Assembly: GCA_017412245.1 (NCBI GenBank)
Contig: JAFPYI010000033.1
Span: forward strand, 1 to 64,000
DNA: 64,000 nucleotides
From: Paludibacteraceae bacterium
Lineage (GTDB): Bacteria; Bacteroidota; Bacteroidia; Bacteroidales; Paludibacteraceae
Direction: 5' to 3'
Within the stretch, counting starts at the first letter, position 1, and every line of letters starts with the position of its first letter. Made by a program: the position numbers and the translations under genes. Below the pieces are notes generated by a model. That model was not told the origin of the DNA. It made no database searches and was given only the letters and a program-made list of their open reading frames with translations. This document shows, in pieces, positions 1 through 6,599 of this stretch.

Positions 1-95
1 ATGCCCAATTGACGAGCTACAGACTTTAAAGGACGTCCTCCTAAACATAATTTTACGGCAAGCAACCGTTCTTCATAAGGATGTTTTTTAAGCAT
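1..95 (-). CDS. Transposase OrfA N-terminus (helix-turn-helix), partial
   Basis: Thirty-one codons are visible, from ATG at 95 to the window edge, starting MLKKHPYEERLLAVKLCL and continuing GGRPLKSVARQLG. The pattern of a basic start, a 'YEERLLAVKL' helix and 'SVARQLG' matches the N-terminal helix-turn-helix (HTH_28 type) of IS150/IS3 OrfA proteins, which bind the element ends. It is too short to be recognised with full confidence. The 3' end is missing, so whether it is intact cannot be judged. Confidence 0.6.
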   Translation of the reverse strand, partial: MLKKHPYEERLLAVKLCLGGRPLKSVARQLG

Positions 96-100
96 AAAAT

Positions 101-132
101 ACCCCAAAAGTTTTTTGTTCAACTTTTGGGGT
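101..132. repeat. 12-bp perfect inverted repeat in the IS end
   Basis: ACCCCAAAAGTT at 101-112 is exactly complementary to AACTTTTGGGGT at 121-132, with an 8-nt loop. It may be a stem that protects the transposase from outside transcription, or part of the transposase-binding end. I see no T-run typical of a strong terminator. Confidence 0.65.
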
Positions 133-177
133 TCATTACAGAAGGATGCCTTTTTCTTATTGTTTAATGGAATTTGT

Positions 178-936
178 TTACTCCGGGATGCCGAAGACGA
201 GCATTCCTTCGCAGCAGTTATCTCCACCCATATCACCTGCTATAGAACTCCATTGCAGAGCGTAAAATACCGTGTCAAATTCCTCATGTTCGCACGTAGT
301 TTGTTCTTGTACAAAAGGCTCATCGAGTTCAGCAAAAGCCTCTTCGAATTTTGCACGTTTCTTGTCTGAGAAAGTATCCGGTTCTTTACCTGCAGTATGA
401 TCATCATATTCTATCAAAGCACCTTCCCATTCACGGCTGTCAGGATCCGCCGATGCGTAGATGTTCTTGGAGAAATTGAGATAGAGGTTATGGATGTTCT
501 CATACTCGTTGCCGACAATCAGATGAGCCTCACCGAGAGTGAGTTTTTTGTCCACGAAGTTCAGCATAACCGCAGCGAAGATTTTCTTCTCTTTGATGAG
601 GTTGTCGAGCCAGTCTTCAAAAGCATCTTCATCCTCTTCCATCATAACTTCCATATAACCATCGATATCTCCGTAAGCGAAGACCATAGTGGAGCTGGCG
701 TCATATTTCATGTTTTTTTGGAAGCGTTTAGGAACTGCGGCTAAAAAGGAAGCATCTTCCCAACCTGCTTTCTCGAAAGCGGCTTTGACTTCTTTTCTGT
801 CTTTACCGATGAGAGAGAGAACATTTTTACTTGCTTTGTCAAGCATTTTCTTGTCTTTGCTGTCGATTTTCGGTGCGTTAGGATCGCAACTGATGAGCAT
901 CATTGCAGCGAGTGCTGCGTACAATAATTTTCGCAT
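178..936 (-). CDS. Lipoprotein of unknown function, 252 aa
   Basis: The N-terminus is a lipoprotein signal (MRKLLYAALAAMMLISCDP): a basic start, a hydrophobic stretch and a lipobox ending in Cys17. Asp follows the cysteine. The mature part is acidic and rich in Lys, Asp and Glu, with no catalytic motif I recognise. The region 'YAALAAMM..CDPNAPKIDSKD' suggests a short linker followed by a globular domain. It has its own promoter (1020-1027) and a leader of about 80 nt containing a 7-bp repeat. It is the last gene before the IS element. Function unknown; envelope location is likely. Confidence 0.8.
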   Translation of the reverse strand: MRKLLYAALAAMMLISCDPNAPKIDSKDKKMLDKASKNVLSLIGKDRKEVKAAFEKAGWEDASFLAAVPKRFQKNMKYDASSTMVFAYGDIDGYMEVMMEEDEDAFEDWLDNLIKEKKIFAAVMLNFVDKKLTLGEAHLIVGNEYENIHNLYLNFSKNIYASADPDSREWEGALIEYDDHTAGKEPDTFSDKKRAKFEEAFAELDEPFVQEQTTCEHEEFDTVFYALQWSSIAGDMGGDNCCEGMLVFGIPE

Positions 937-945
937 ACTTCAAAA

Positions 946-990
946 AATTAATTTTAAGATTTAACAATTTAATATTTAATATTTAAGATT
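946..990. repeat. AT-rich 7-bp tandem repeat in the lipoprotein leader
   Basis: Units resembling ATTTAAG, ATTTAAC and ATTTAAT follow each other with a period of about 7 bp, ending about 10 bp before the start codon at 936. It is one of several such arrays in the window (for example 39918-40001 and 52014-52076). Confidence 0.55.
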
Positions 991-1019
991 TTTTTTCTAA
1001 ACAGCGCTGAACGCGCCTG

Positions 1020-1050
1020 CAAAGTTACTGCTTTTTTCCGATATGTGCAA
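1020..1050 (-). promoter_or_regulatory. Bacteroidetes promoter of the 178-936 lipoprotein gene
   Basis: On the minus strand TAACTTTG (1020-1027) is preceded by exactly 20 nt and then TTG (1048-1050). This is the -7/-33 arrangement of the Bacteroidetes primary sigma factor. The predicted leader is about 80 nt. Confidence 0.75.
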
Positions 1051-1147
1051 GTTTTTTGGTAAAAATATAAAAGAAAAAGGTATATTATATTGGAATGAGT
1101 GCTATTTTTTTCTACACATCCCCCTATAATAAACCGGTTGATTTTAT

Positions 1148-1345
1148 TTATCTTTTTTTGTGAAAATACCACATAACGAGTCCTATAGGTATACCAAAGA
1201 GAATAAGAAGAATCAGGAAAGACAAGAACCACATCCATCCGGTGAATTCCACATCAAGATAGGAGCAAAACAGACTTCCTAAAAACCCTGCCCCCAACAC
1301 TATCGGCACAATATTCACTATAATCTCTATTATCAAATACTCCAT
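1148..1345 (-). CDS. Small two-helix membrane protein, 65 aa
   Basis: The start chosen is ATG at 1345 (MEYLIIEIIVNIVPIVLGAG). An upstream in-frame ATG would add 24 poorly conserved-looking residues and overlap the preceding gene. Two hydrophobic stretches, at about residues 4-24 and 38-58, are separated by a short acidic loop; the tail YFHKKR is basic, which places the C-terminus in the cytoplasm. It follows the 1389-1829 gene by 43 bp on the same strand and is probably cotranscribed. I do not recognise the family. Confidence 0.6.
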   Translation of the reverse strand: MEYLIIEIIVNIVPIVLGAGFLGSLFCSYLDVEFTGWMWFLSFLILLILFGIPIGLVMWYFHKKR

Positions 1346-1388
1346 AAGGTTAAAATCAAAAAAAAGGAACAGGCTAATTAGTTGATTA

Positions 1389-1829
1389 TTACCATGCACT
1401 TTTGAGATTATACTCAAGAACTTTGATTTCGAGATTATATTTACCTTCTACTTCGCTCGGGCAGTAGCAGTCGAAAGATTGGGTTAGACCCGGTTCCAAA
1501 GTGTAACCTAACGTTTCATCTCTATAATGAATCTGTTTACCATTCTTGTCGAAATAAATAAAACGCAGTTTTATGTTTTTGATAGGGTCGGCAGTGTTAT
1601 TGCGCAAGGTGTATATGATTTTCCAATCAGTTTTTAGAACCTCTGCAGAAATAGCGTCCTCTTTGTTAACTTCCTCTTTCATAGGTTCTTTTGCCTTCTC
1701 AGCCTCTTCTACCACTTCTTGGGGTGCGTCTTTCTTTTGCGAATAATACCTTTCCATAGAAGGCAATAAAAGCCATACTATCAAAATCGATAATAGCACA
1801 GATACAATGACGGAAATAAAATTTTTCAT
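1389..1829 (-). CDS. Membrane-anchored protein with a C-terminal beta domain, 146 aa
   Basis: One N-terminal membrane helix (residues 4-23) is followed by a highly charged linker of Lys and Glu (about 31-58). A C-terminal domain of about 85 residues looks like an FxLYD/DUF3426-type beta sandwich: 'TLRNNTADPIKNIKLRF', 'DETLGYTLEPGLTQSFD' and a strand-rich end. Such domains sit outside the membrane in bacterial envelope proteins; the precise role is unknown. The gene lies in a minus-strand run with the TonB-C protein (1881-2522) and the small membrane protein downstream. Confidence 0.6.
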   Translation of the reverse strand: MKNFISVIVSVLLSILIVWLLLPSMERYYSQKKDAPQEVVEEAEKAKEPMKEEVNKEDAISAEVLKTDWKIIYTLRNNTADPIKNIKLRFIYFDKNGKQIHYRDETLGYTLEPGLTQSFDCYCPSEVEGKYNLEIKVLEYNLKSAW

Positions 1830-1880
1830 AATATTGTGAGTATAGGGTTATAAATATTCGAGGGATTGTTATGGCATAGT

Positions 1881-2522
1881 TTACTTGAAATGGTAGGTGA
1901 TAGTACCGCTCTGCTCACTCTTGCCGGTGGAGAACTTAGCCTTATAAGCTGCTTTCACTGCGTGACGTTGAGTCGCCTTGTCAGAGATAGTACCACCTTT
2001 CACCTCTGCGTTTATCACATCGCCGGAAGCATTAACACGAATCTCGACAATAATCGTTCCTTGCTGTTTGTAATCATTACTCGGTGCAGGCAGATTGCCA
2101 ACCAGACTACGCTCAGCAAGCGACCAGTCATGACCACCATTTGAGCCTCTACCGGTTACAGGAGTGTTACCTTTTTGTCCGTTGCCTTGACCGAAAAATC
2201 CGTCACCGTGATGACTTCCGTGATTGCCATTATTAGCACCAAAATAACTTGTTCCTTGTCCGGTTGGTCTCGGTCGCTCTCTGTCACGTCTCTGTCTGCA
2301 AGAGATAGCCTTGCCGTTGCGGAAGAGGATAGAATCCACATCCGAAGTCTCCAAGATAAACAAAGGACCGTCCAGAAAATCAGACTCGTAATACTTAATC
2401 TCTTTTTTCGAGACCTCTGTGACCTTGGCATTAATACGCTGACCGTCAGTCGTCACAATAACTTCCTGCGCGTTAACCATAGCCGCACAAGCCAGAACGA
2501 CAAATAAGAATACTTTTTTCAT
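1881..2522 (-). CDS. Secreted protein with an N-terminal beta domain and a TonB C-terminal-like domain, 213 aa
   Basis: A Sec signal peptide (residues 1-18, ...AAMVNAQ) is followed by a small domain 'TTDGQRINAKVTEVSKKEI' ending 'GPLFILETSDVDSILFRNG' (about 19-72). That motif is common at the start of Bacteroidetes envelope proteins and also appears in the 4296-5024 protein. Residues 75-135 are a Gly/His/Asn-rich linker. Residues 145-213 look like a TonB C-terminal domain: 'GTIIVEIRVNASGDVINAEV' and the end 'GTITYHFK'. Typical TonB proteins have an uncleaved membrane anchor; here the anchor is replaced by what looks like a cleavable signal. Energy coupling is therefore doubtful. It follows yqaE by 12 bp. 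Confidence 0.7.
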   Translation of the reverse strand: MKKVFLFVVLACAAMVNAQEVIVTTDGQRINAKVTEVSKKEIKYYESDFLDGPLFILETSDVDSILFRNGKAISCRQRRDRERPRPTGQGTSYFGANNGNHGSHHGDGFFGQGNGQKGNTPVTGRGSNGGHDWSLAERSLVGNLPAPSNDYKQQGTIIVEIRVNASGDVINAEVKGGTISDKATQRHAVKAAYKAKFSTGKSEQSGTITYHFK

Positions 2523-2534
2523 ACTATAGTGAGT

Positions 2535-2690
2535 TTAATTGTTTTTATTCAGAATGATAAGCGCCGCAATGACACCCGGAACCCAGCCAATGCAGGTCAA
2601 CAGGAAGACAATCAATATCGACCCGCATCCGCGGTCCACCACCGCCAACGGCGGAAAAATAACAGCTAATAAAACTTGTAAGCAAGACAT
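2535..2690 (-). CDS. YqaE/Pmp3 family membrane peptide, 51 aa
   Basis: The translation begins MSCLQVLLAVIFPPLAVVD and continues RGCGSILIVFLLTCIGWVPG, ending IAALIILNKNN. It matches the YqaE/Pmp3 (UPF0057) pattern: a first helix with PPLAV, then RGCG, then a second helix with the G-(Y/W)-(I/V)-PG-(I/V)-(I/A)-A signature. These two-helix peptides sit in the cytoplasmic membrane and are linked to membrane-potential or salt stress in other organisms. It is the first gene after the promoter at 2762-2769 and is followed by the TonB-C protein, so the two probably form an operon. Confidence 0.85.
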   Translation of the reverse strand: MSCLQVLLAVIFPPLAVVDRGCGSILIVFLLTCIGWVPGVIAALIILNKNN

Positions 2691-2749
2691 GGAAATATTT
2701 TAGATTTCAAATTTCACGCCAAATGGCTATTTCAAATTGAATATTTGTA

Positions 2750-2768
2750 AACTTTGCGGCGCAAAGTT
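2750..2768. promoter_or_regulatory. Palindrome overlapping the yqaE -7 box
   Basis: AACTTTGC-GGC-GCAAAGTT is a perfect 8-bp inverted repeat centred just downstream of the minus-strand -7 box and overlapping it. It could be an operator, or the base of a hairpin at the 5' end of the transcript. The mirror half also makes a weak -7-like sequence on the plus strand. Confidence 0.4.
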
Positions 2769-2792
2769 ACGATAATTTTTCTACATATACAA
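2762..2792 (-). promoter_or_regulatory. Promoter of the yqaE operon
   Basis: TAACTTTG (2762-2769) on the minus strand, a 20-nt spacer, and TTG at 2790-2792, followed by TATATGT. The leader to the yqaE start is about 70 nt. Confidence 0.75.
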
Positions 2793-2841
2793 GTTTTTCA
2801 AGAGAAAATTGCGCTTTTCTTTGCAAAAAGTGGTTCGGGAC

Positions 2842-2872
2842 TTGTGTATGTGCGGAATTTTTAGTACCTTTG
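2842..2872 (+). promoter_or_regulatory. Promoter of the RNase R-like gene, almost leaderless
   Basis: TTG (2842-2844), a 20-nt spacer and TACCTTTG (2865-2872). Only 7 nt separate the -7 box from the start codon at 2880, so the predicted transcript has a leader of a few bases at most and no room for a ribosome-binding site. Confidence 0.75.
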
Positions 2873-2879
2873 CAGCGCA

Positions 2880-4247
2880 ATGGAGAATGCTAAGACCATA
2901 GAACAAGAGATAATCCGCAGGCGGGATATGAGAGACGTGTTTACGTTCACCATCGATCCTGCTGACGCGAAAGATTTTGACGATGCCCTCTCGTTCGAAG
3001 TTATCAGTGATCAGCCGTCAGCCGTCAGCTATCAGATTGGTGTACATATTGCGGATGTGTCGTTTTATGTCAAACCCGGCAGTAAAGAAGATACAGACGC
3101 TTACCAACGCGGAACATCCGTCTATCTGGTTGACCGCGTGATACCGATGCTTCCGGAAAGGTTATGTAATAACCTCTGCTCGCTCAGGCCGAACGAAGAT
3201 AAACTCTGTATGTCGGTCGTCTTCCTGATGGATAGTCAGGCGAAAGTGCTCAAATACAAGATCTGCCGGACTGTTATACGTTCCAACGCTCGACTCGATT
3301 ATGACCAAGCGCAAGAGATAATTAAGCCGTCAGCTGTCAGCCATCAGCCATCAGAATTAACAACCGCTCTGGCGACATTAAACGGAATGGCACAGAAACT
3401 GCGTGCTGAACGCATGGCTGCCGGAGCATTGGACATCGAGCAAGAGGAGATGAAGTTCAAACTCGATAAGCACGGCCATCCGACGGAGATCTATTTCGAG
3501 GAGCCGAACGAAGCGCATCATCTCATTGAGGAATTTATGCTGCTGACCAACCGAACAGTGGCTGCGGCTGTCAATAAACCGTTTATCTACCGTGTGCACG
3601 ACAAGCCGAATAAAGATAAACTGGAGGACCTGAAACAGTTAACCAAGCGAATGGGAAAAAACATGCTTCCGCAGGTGATGGAGATGCTCACCATTCGTGC
3701 TCAAGCCAAAGCCGTCTATTCGACAGATAACATCGGCCACTACGGATTGGCATTCACCCATTACACCCATTTCACTTCGCCTATTCGCCGTTATCCCGAC
3801 CTGATGGTACACAGGCTGATAGACAAATATATCCTGACAGGCAAAAGCGCGAGTTGGTCGAAAGAGGAATTGGAGGATATAGCCAAACACTGCTCGGAGT
3901 GCGAACAAGAGGCACAGCAGGCCGAAAGAGACTCTGTCAAGTTGTTCCAAACAATGTGGTTGAGCGACCATATAGGAGAAATTCTGCCGGGACATATATC
4001 CGGCGTGACGGAATTCGGACTCTTTGTGCAACTGGACCAGAGCCGATGCGAAGGACTGGTACATATATCCACCATAGGTGCGGATGAAAAGAATCCTAAC
4101 GTGGGAGATTATTTCCAGTATGACGAGAAAAACTTCCGACTGATAGGTTTCAATTCCGGCAAGACATATACGCTGGGCGACCCTGTGACTGTCAAAGTTA
4201 TTCGGGCAGATATAAACAAAGCACAGATAGATTTTTTGTTGGTATAA
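2880..4247 (+). CDS. rnr: RNase R/RNase II-like 3'-5' exoribonuclease lacking the N-terminal cold-shock domains, 455 aa
   Basis: The RNB catalytic domain starts almost at once: RRRDMRDVFTFTIDPADAKD with the metal-binding aspartates D26, D32, D34 and D35. It runs to about residue 365 and includes 'YGLAFTHYTHFTSPIRRYPD'. A C-terminal S1 RNA-binding domain follows (about 370-455). RNase R is normally about 700 aa or more, with two cold-shock domains before RNB; here about 250 residues are absent and the space upstream holds only a promoter. Two loops of RNB carry in-frame 7-bp repeat insertions (residues about 42-53 and 150-159). It could be a natural short form, or a remnant that uses a new promoter. 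The catalytic residues look intact, so it may degrade RNA; substrate choice would differ without the cold-shock domains. Confidence 0.85.
   Translation: MENAKTIEQEIIRRRDMRDVFTFTIDPADAKDFDDALSFEVISDQPSAVSYQIGVHIADVSFYVKPGSKEDTDAYQRGTSVYLVDRVIPMLPERLCNNLCSLRPNEDKLCMSVVFLMDSQAKVLKYKICRTVIRSNARLDYDQAQEIIKPSAVSHQPSELTTALATLNGMAQKLRAERMAAGALDIEQEEMKFKLDKHGHPTEIYFEEPNEAHHLIEEFMLLTNRTVAAAVNKPFIYRVHDKPNKDKLEDLKQLTKRMGKNMLPQVMEMLTIRAQAKAVYSTDNIGHYGLAFTHYTHFTSPIRRYPDLMVHRLIDKYILTGKSASWSKEELEDIAKHCSECEQEAQQAERDSVKLFQTMWLSDHIGEILPGHISGVTEFGLFVQLDQSRCEGLVHISTIGADEKNPNVGDYFQYDEKNFRLIGFNSGKTYTLGDPVTVKVIRADINKAQIDFLLV
3003..3037 (+). repeat. Five 7-bp repeats inside the RNase R-like gene
   Basis: Five consecutive heptamers of the form (A/G)TCAG(C/T/A)N occupy 3003-3037. 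They encode part of the segment ISDQPSAVSYQ, which replaces the usual short loop before the conserved IGVHIADVS motif. Confidence 0.8.
3329..3356 (+). repeat. Four 7-bp repeats inside the RNase R-like gene
   Basis: Four consecutive (A/G)TCAGCY-type heptamers at 3329-3356 encode PSAVSHQPSE. The unit is the same as at 3003-3037, so both loops were hit by the same repeat. Confidence 0.8.
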
Positions 4248-4249
4248 AT

Positions 4250-4280
4250 TTGTGTATATCAAAAAAAAGCAGTACTTTTG
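4250..4280 (+). promoter_or_regulatory. Promoter of the 4296-5249 genes
   Basis: TTG (4250-4252), 20-nt spacer, TACTTTTG (4273-4280). The start codon follows 15 nt later, so the leader is short. The -33 TTG lies just past the stop of the RNase R-like gene. Confidence 0.7.
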
Positions 4281-4295
4281 CAGTCGGAAAAGTAA

Positions 4296-5024
4296 ATGAA
4301 AAACAGACTTCGAGTGATATTGTTTCTTCTGGCGTTCGTGTCATGCGCGTACGCGGAAACCTTAATACTGCGCACGGGTGCGCGCATAAAAGGAACGATT
4401 ATCTTCCAAAATGAAGAGGTTGTTATCATCCGTGATGCGGAAGGTGCACGGTTTCAATATCCTAAGTCTGACGTAGCAGAGATAACCGAAGACACAGAGG
4501 TGGAGGAGGTTGTAGAGGAACAAGAGACCATCGTGGCCAATAAAAAAGTGTCTATTCTGCTGGAGCTTGGCGGAGGTGGAGCATTTATTCCCAAGGATGC
4601 TAAAGGCGGAAACGCAACGGTCAACCTGTTAGTAGGTTCGCATCATCTTGGAGACAAGCATATTTTCGTCGGTGCCGGAGTAGGGTACAGAGGTCTTTTC
4701 TTAGGAGGAGAGAAATATAATTTCCTGCCTGTTCAAGCTGCTATTCGTATGCCGTTGATAGAACAGCAACATGCACCGGTTTTTGGTATTGCACTCGGTT
4801 ATGGTATTGCGCTAAGTAAAGATTATTTAGGAGGTCTGTATGCCGATTTAGATTTTGGTTATCGCTACCGGATAAACGACAAGACAGCACTTTCAGTCGT
4901 CGCCTTTGCGCAGTTTCAGCAAGCCCAAATACGCACGCACGAGATAATCGACGAAACGATATATACGAATACTACCGGTCGTTCATTTTTTAGCACCGGA
5001 CTCAAATTCGGAGTGTATTTCTAA
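4296..5024 (+). CDS. Outer-membrane beta-barrel-like protein with an N-terminal beta domain, 242 aa
   Basis: A signal peptide (about 1-20, ...VSCAYAE) is followed by the domain 'LRTGARIKGTIIFQNEEVVI' up to 'YPKSDVAEI', the same small module as in the 1881-2522 protein. After an acidic linker (EVEEVVEEQE), residues about 80-242 show alternating hydrophobic strands with many Gly and Tyr, ending in FSTGLKFGVYF, a typical barrel C-terminus with a final aromatic residue. A cysteine near the signal end (VSCAYA) could make it a lipoprotein, but AYA-E is a good signal peptidase I site. Exact function unknown. Confidence 0.65.
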   Translation: MKNRLRVILFLLAFVSCAYAETLILRTGARIKGTIIFQNEEVVIIRDAEGARFQYPKSDVAEITEDTEVEEVVEEQETIVANKKVSILLELGGGGAFIPKDAKGGNATVNLLVGSHHLGDKHIFVGAGVGYRGLFLGGEKYNFLPVQAAIRMPLIEQQHAPVFGIALGYGIALSKDYLGGLYADLDFGYRYRINDKTALSVVAFAQFQQAQIRTHEIIDETIYTNTTGRSFFSTGLKFGVYF

Positions 5025-5045
5025 TTGCCCCTCTTGTGATAAATC

Positions 5046-5249
5046 TTGAAACCGACTCCTGCAAATAGAAAACATAAGCAACCGCGCCAGAACCGCGTGA
5101 GTATCTTACTCAACGACAGTGAGCAACGGATGTTGGACAAGTTTTGCGATAAGTATCTGGTGAATAATCGCAGTCGTCTTATTCGCGAGACACTCATGCG
5201 TGCCATATTAAGCAAGATGGACAACGACCAACCGACATTATTTGATTAA
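5046..5249 (+). CDS. Small basic protein, ribbon-helix-helix-like, with C-terminal QPTLFD, 67 aa
   Basis: The frame opens with a TTG at 5046, 21 nt after the preceding gene; an internal GTG at about 5097 is the other candidate start. The first 18 residues are basic (KPTPANRKHKQPRQNR). They are followed by a strand-like RVSILLNDSEQRML and a helix with NNRSRLIRETLMRAIL, which resembles ribbon-helix-helix DNA-binding proteins. The end QPTLFD fits the loose consensus QxxLF of motifs that bind the DNA polymerase sliding clamp. The role is inferred only; a replication or plasmid-type regulator is possible. Confidence 0.65.
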   Translation: MKPTPANRKHKQPRQNRVSILLNDSEQRMLDKFCDKYLVNNRSRLIRETLMRAILSKMDNDQPTLFD

Positions 5250-5273
5250 CCCATCCCACCGATAGCATAAAAA

Positions 5274-5296
5274 AAGCGCTCCGTCTTGGAGCGCTT
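5274..5296 (-). terminator. Rho-independent terminator of rpoD
   Basis: A 9-bp perfect stem (AAGCGCTCC / GGAGCGCTT) with a 5-nt loop is followed on the minus strand by a run of seven T. It lies 26 bp after the rpoD stop. It may also stop plus-strand transcription from the 5046-5249 gene, though the plus side has only a weak T-run. Confidence 0.85.
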
Positions 5297-5322
5297 CGCG
5301 TTTTCACTATAGGGTGAGTCGC

Positions 5323-6183
5323 TTAACCTAAATAGGTTTGCAGGATGTGACTGCGTTGACCTTGGTTGAGTTTGCGCAATGCTTTCTCTTTAATCTGGCG
5401 CACACGCTCACGGGTCAAGTGGAGTTCGTCTCCAATCTCTTCCAGAGTCTTTTCCGGTGTACCGATACCAAAGAACTTACGCAAAATCTCTGCCTCACGA
5501 GGAGTCAAGGTCTGCAAAGCACGATTGATCTCTGTTGCCAAAGATTCATTAATCAGTCCGCGATCAGCATTTGGCGAATCTTCATTCACCATCACATCAA
5601 TCAGACTGTTGTCTTCGCCCTCCACAAAAGGAGCATCTACGCTGACATGACGACCGGACATTTTCATTGTCTCGGCAATCTTGTCAATAGGCAGATCTAC
5701 CATCTCAGCGAGTTCTTCAGGAGAGGGTTTGCGTTCGTGCTCTTGCTCAAAACGTTGGTAGGCTTTGTTAATCTTGTTGATTGTACCTACTTGGTTCAGA
5801 GGCAGACGCACAATTCGTGCTTGCTCAGCCAATGCTTGAAGAATAGACTGACGAATCCACCAAACAGCGTAAGAGATAAACTTAAAACCACGGGTCTCAT
5901 CAAATTTCTCTGCAGCTTTAATCAAACCTAAGTTGCCCTCATTAATCAAGTCCGGCAAACTCAATCCTTGGTTCTGGTACTGTTTAGCTACAGACACTAC
6001 AAAACGTAGGTTGCTCTTGGTTAGTTTTTCTAACGCTGCTCGGTCTCCATTACGGATACGAGCCGCCAATTCTACTTCCTCCTCTACCGTAATCAGTTCC
6101 TCACGACCTATCTCTTGGAGATACTTGTCGAGAGAAGCAGACTCACGATTAGTGATTGATTTTGTAATTTTTAATTGACGCAT
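5323..6183 (-). CDS. rpoD: Primary RNA polymerase sigma factor (RpoD/SigA), 286 aa
   Basis: The protein gives core RNA polymerase its promoter specificity. Visible regions: 1.2 (about 12-45, [20 protein letters not shown]), 2 (about 50-125, with [38 protein letters not shown] and [15 protein letters not shown]), 3 (about 130-205) and 4 (about 225-280, [20 protein letters not shown]). There is no region 1.1, and the length of about 286 aa is normal for Bacteroidetes. The promoters elsewhere in the window have the TAnnTTTG box this factor recognises. It is followed by a terminator. No clear -7 box lies close upstream; transcription may come from the tRNA-Arg promoter at 6541-6571. Confidence 0.97.
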   Translation of the reverse strand: MRQLKITKSITNRESASLDKYLQEIGREELITVEEEVELAARIRNGDRAALEKLTKSNLRFVVSVAKQYQNQGLSLPDLINEGNLGLIKAAEKFDETRGFKFISYAVWWIRQSILQALAEQARIVRLPLNQVGTINKINKAYQRFEQEHERKPSPEELAEMVDLPIDKIAETMKMSGRHVSVDAPFVEGEDNSLIDVMVNEDSPNADRGLINESLATEINRALQTLTPREAEILRKFFGIGTPEKTLEEIGDELHLTRERVRQIKEKALRKLNQGQRSHILQTYLG

Positions 6184-6229
6184 GTATAATAGATAATATA
6201 CGATGTTTCTTTCGGAGTAGGGCTTTTTG

Positions 6230-6443
6230 CGTAATCCCTGAGAGCACTCAGCTCAACCGTTCGTCCCGTTTTACCTTACAAACAAGCTTGCCGCTAAATC
6301 GCTCCGAACGGTTGTGATTCGGTCGGGATTTCTTCGTAATCCTTGCTGCGCGCAGGGCACTCAGCTCAACCGTTCGTCCCGTTTTACCTTACAAACAAGC
6401 TTGCCGCTAAATCGCTCCGAACGGTTGTGATTCGGTCGGGATT
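6230..6443 (-). repeat. Tandem duplication of the tRNA-Arg 3' end and its trailer
   Basis: An 87-bp sequence is repeated without mismatch at 6244-6330 and 6357-6443 (offset 113). With an 8-bp indel the similarity extends left to about 6230 and 6335. The copy next to the tRNA contains its true 3' end; the far copy starts with the last 16 nt of the tRNA (T-loop to discriminator). Each copy carries a 10-bp perfect inverted repeat (CAACCGTTCG / CGAACGGTTG; 6254-6263 with 6305-6314 and 6367-6376 with 6418-6427) around a loop of about 41 nt. The arm of the near copy begins directly after the tRNA discriminator base. Confidence 0.9.
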
Positions 6444-6501
6444 CGAACCCGAGACCCACAGCTTAGAAGGCTGTTGCTCTATCCAGCTGAGCTACCGAAC
6501 C
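6428..6501 (-). tRNA. tRNA-Arg(UCU)
   Basis: A 74-nt cloverleaf on the minus strand. The 5' acceptor GGTTCGG pairs with CCGAATC (one G-U pair), discriminator A. The D arm is AGCTCAGCTGGATAGAGC; the anticodon stem ACAGC/GCTGT holds loop CTTCTAA with anticodon TCT; the T arm is TCGGGTTCGAATCCCGA. CCA is not encoded. It has its own promoter at 6541-6571. Confidence 0.97.
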
Positions 6502-6540
6502 CGGAGCACACTATTGTGCCCACTAACGCAAAAAAGCCCA

Positions 6541-6571
6541 CAAAATTACTGCTTTTTTTTCAATTACACAA
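6541..6571 (-). promoter_or_regulatory. Promoter of tRNA-Arg (and possibly rpoD)
   Basis: TAATTTTG (6541-6548) on the minus strand, 20-nt spacer, TTG (6569-6571). It starts 40 bp upstream of the mature tRNA. The next gene downstream on this strand is rpoD. Confidence 0.75.
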
Positions 6572-6599
6572 GTAAAAAATGATTTTTGTGCAATTTATC

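Larger units (their letters stand above)
1..135 (-). mobile_element. Left end of an IS3/IS150-type insertion sequence (cut by window edge)
   Basis: The segment holds the start of a transposase frame on the minus strand, preceded by an end-like sequence that begins TGAACCCCAAAAGTTG at 135 and reads leftwards. IS3-family ends usually start with TG and are followed by the orfA start within about 50 bases, as here. The perfect 12-bp inverted repeat at 101-112 and 121-132 lies inside this end. The element sits 42 bp downstream of the stop of the lipoprotein gene. Its other end and orfB lie outside the window, so the family assignment is inferred from the visible part. Confidence 0.6.

Noticed and set aside
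6343..6582. Plus-strand open frame across tRNA-Arg
   Set aside because: It is the antisense reading of the tRNA and of its duplicated trailer; there is no promoter or start signal.
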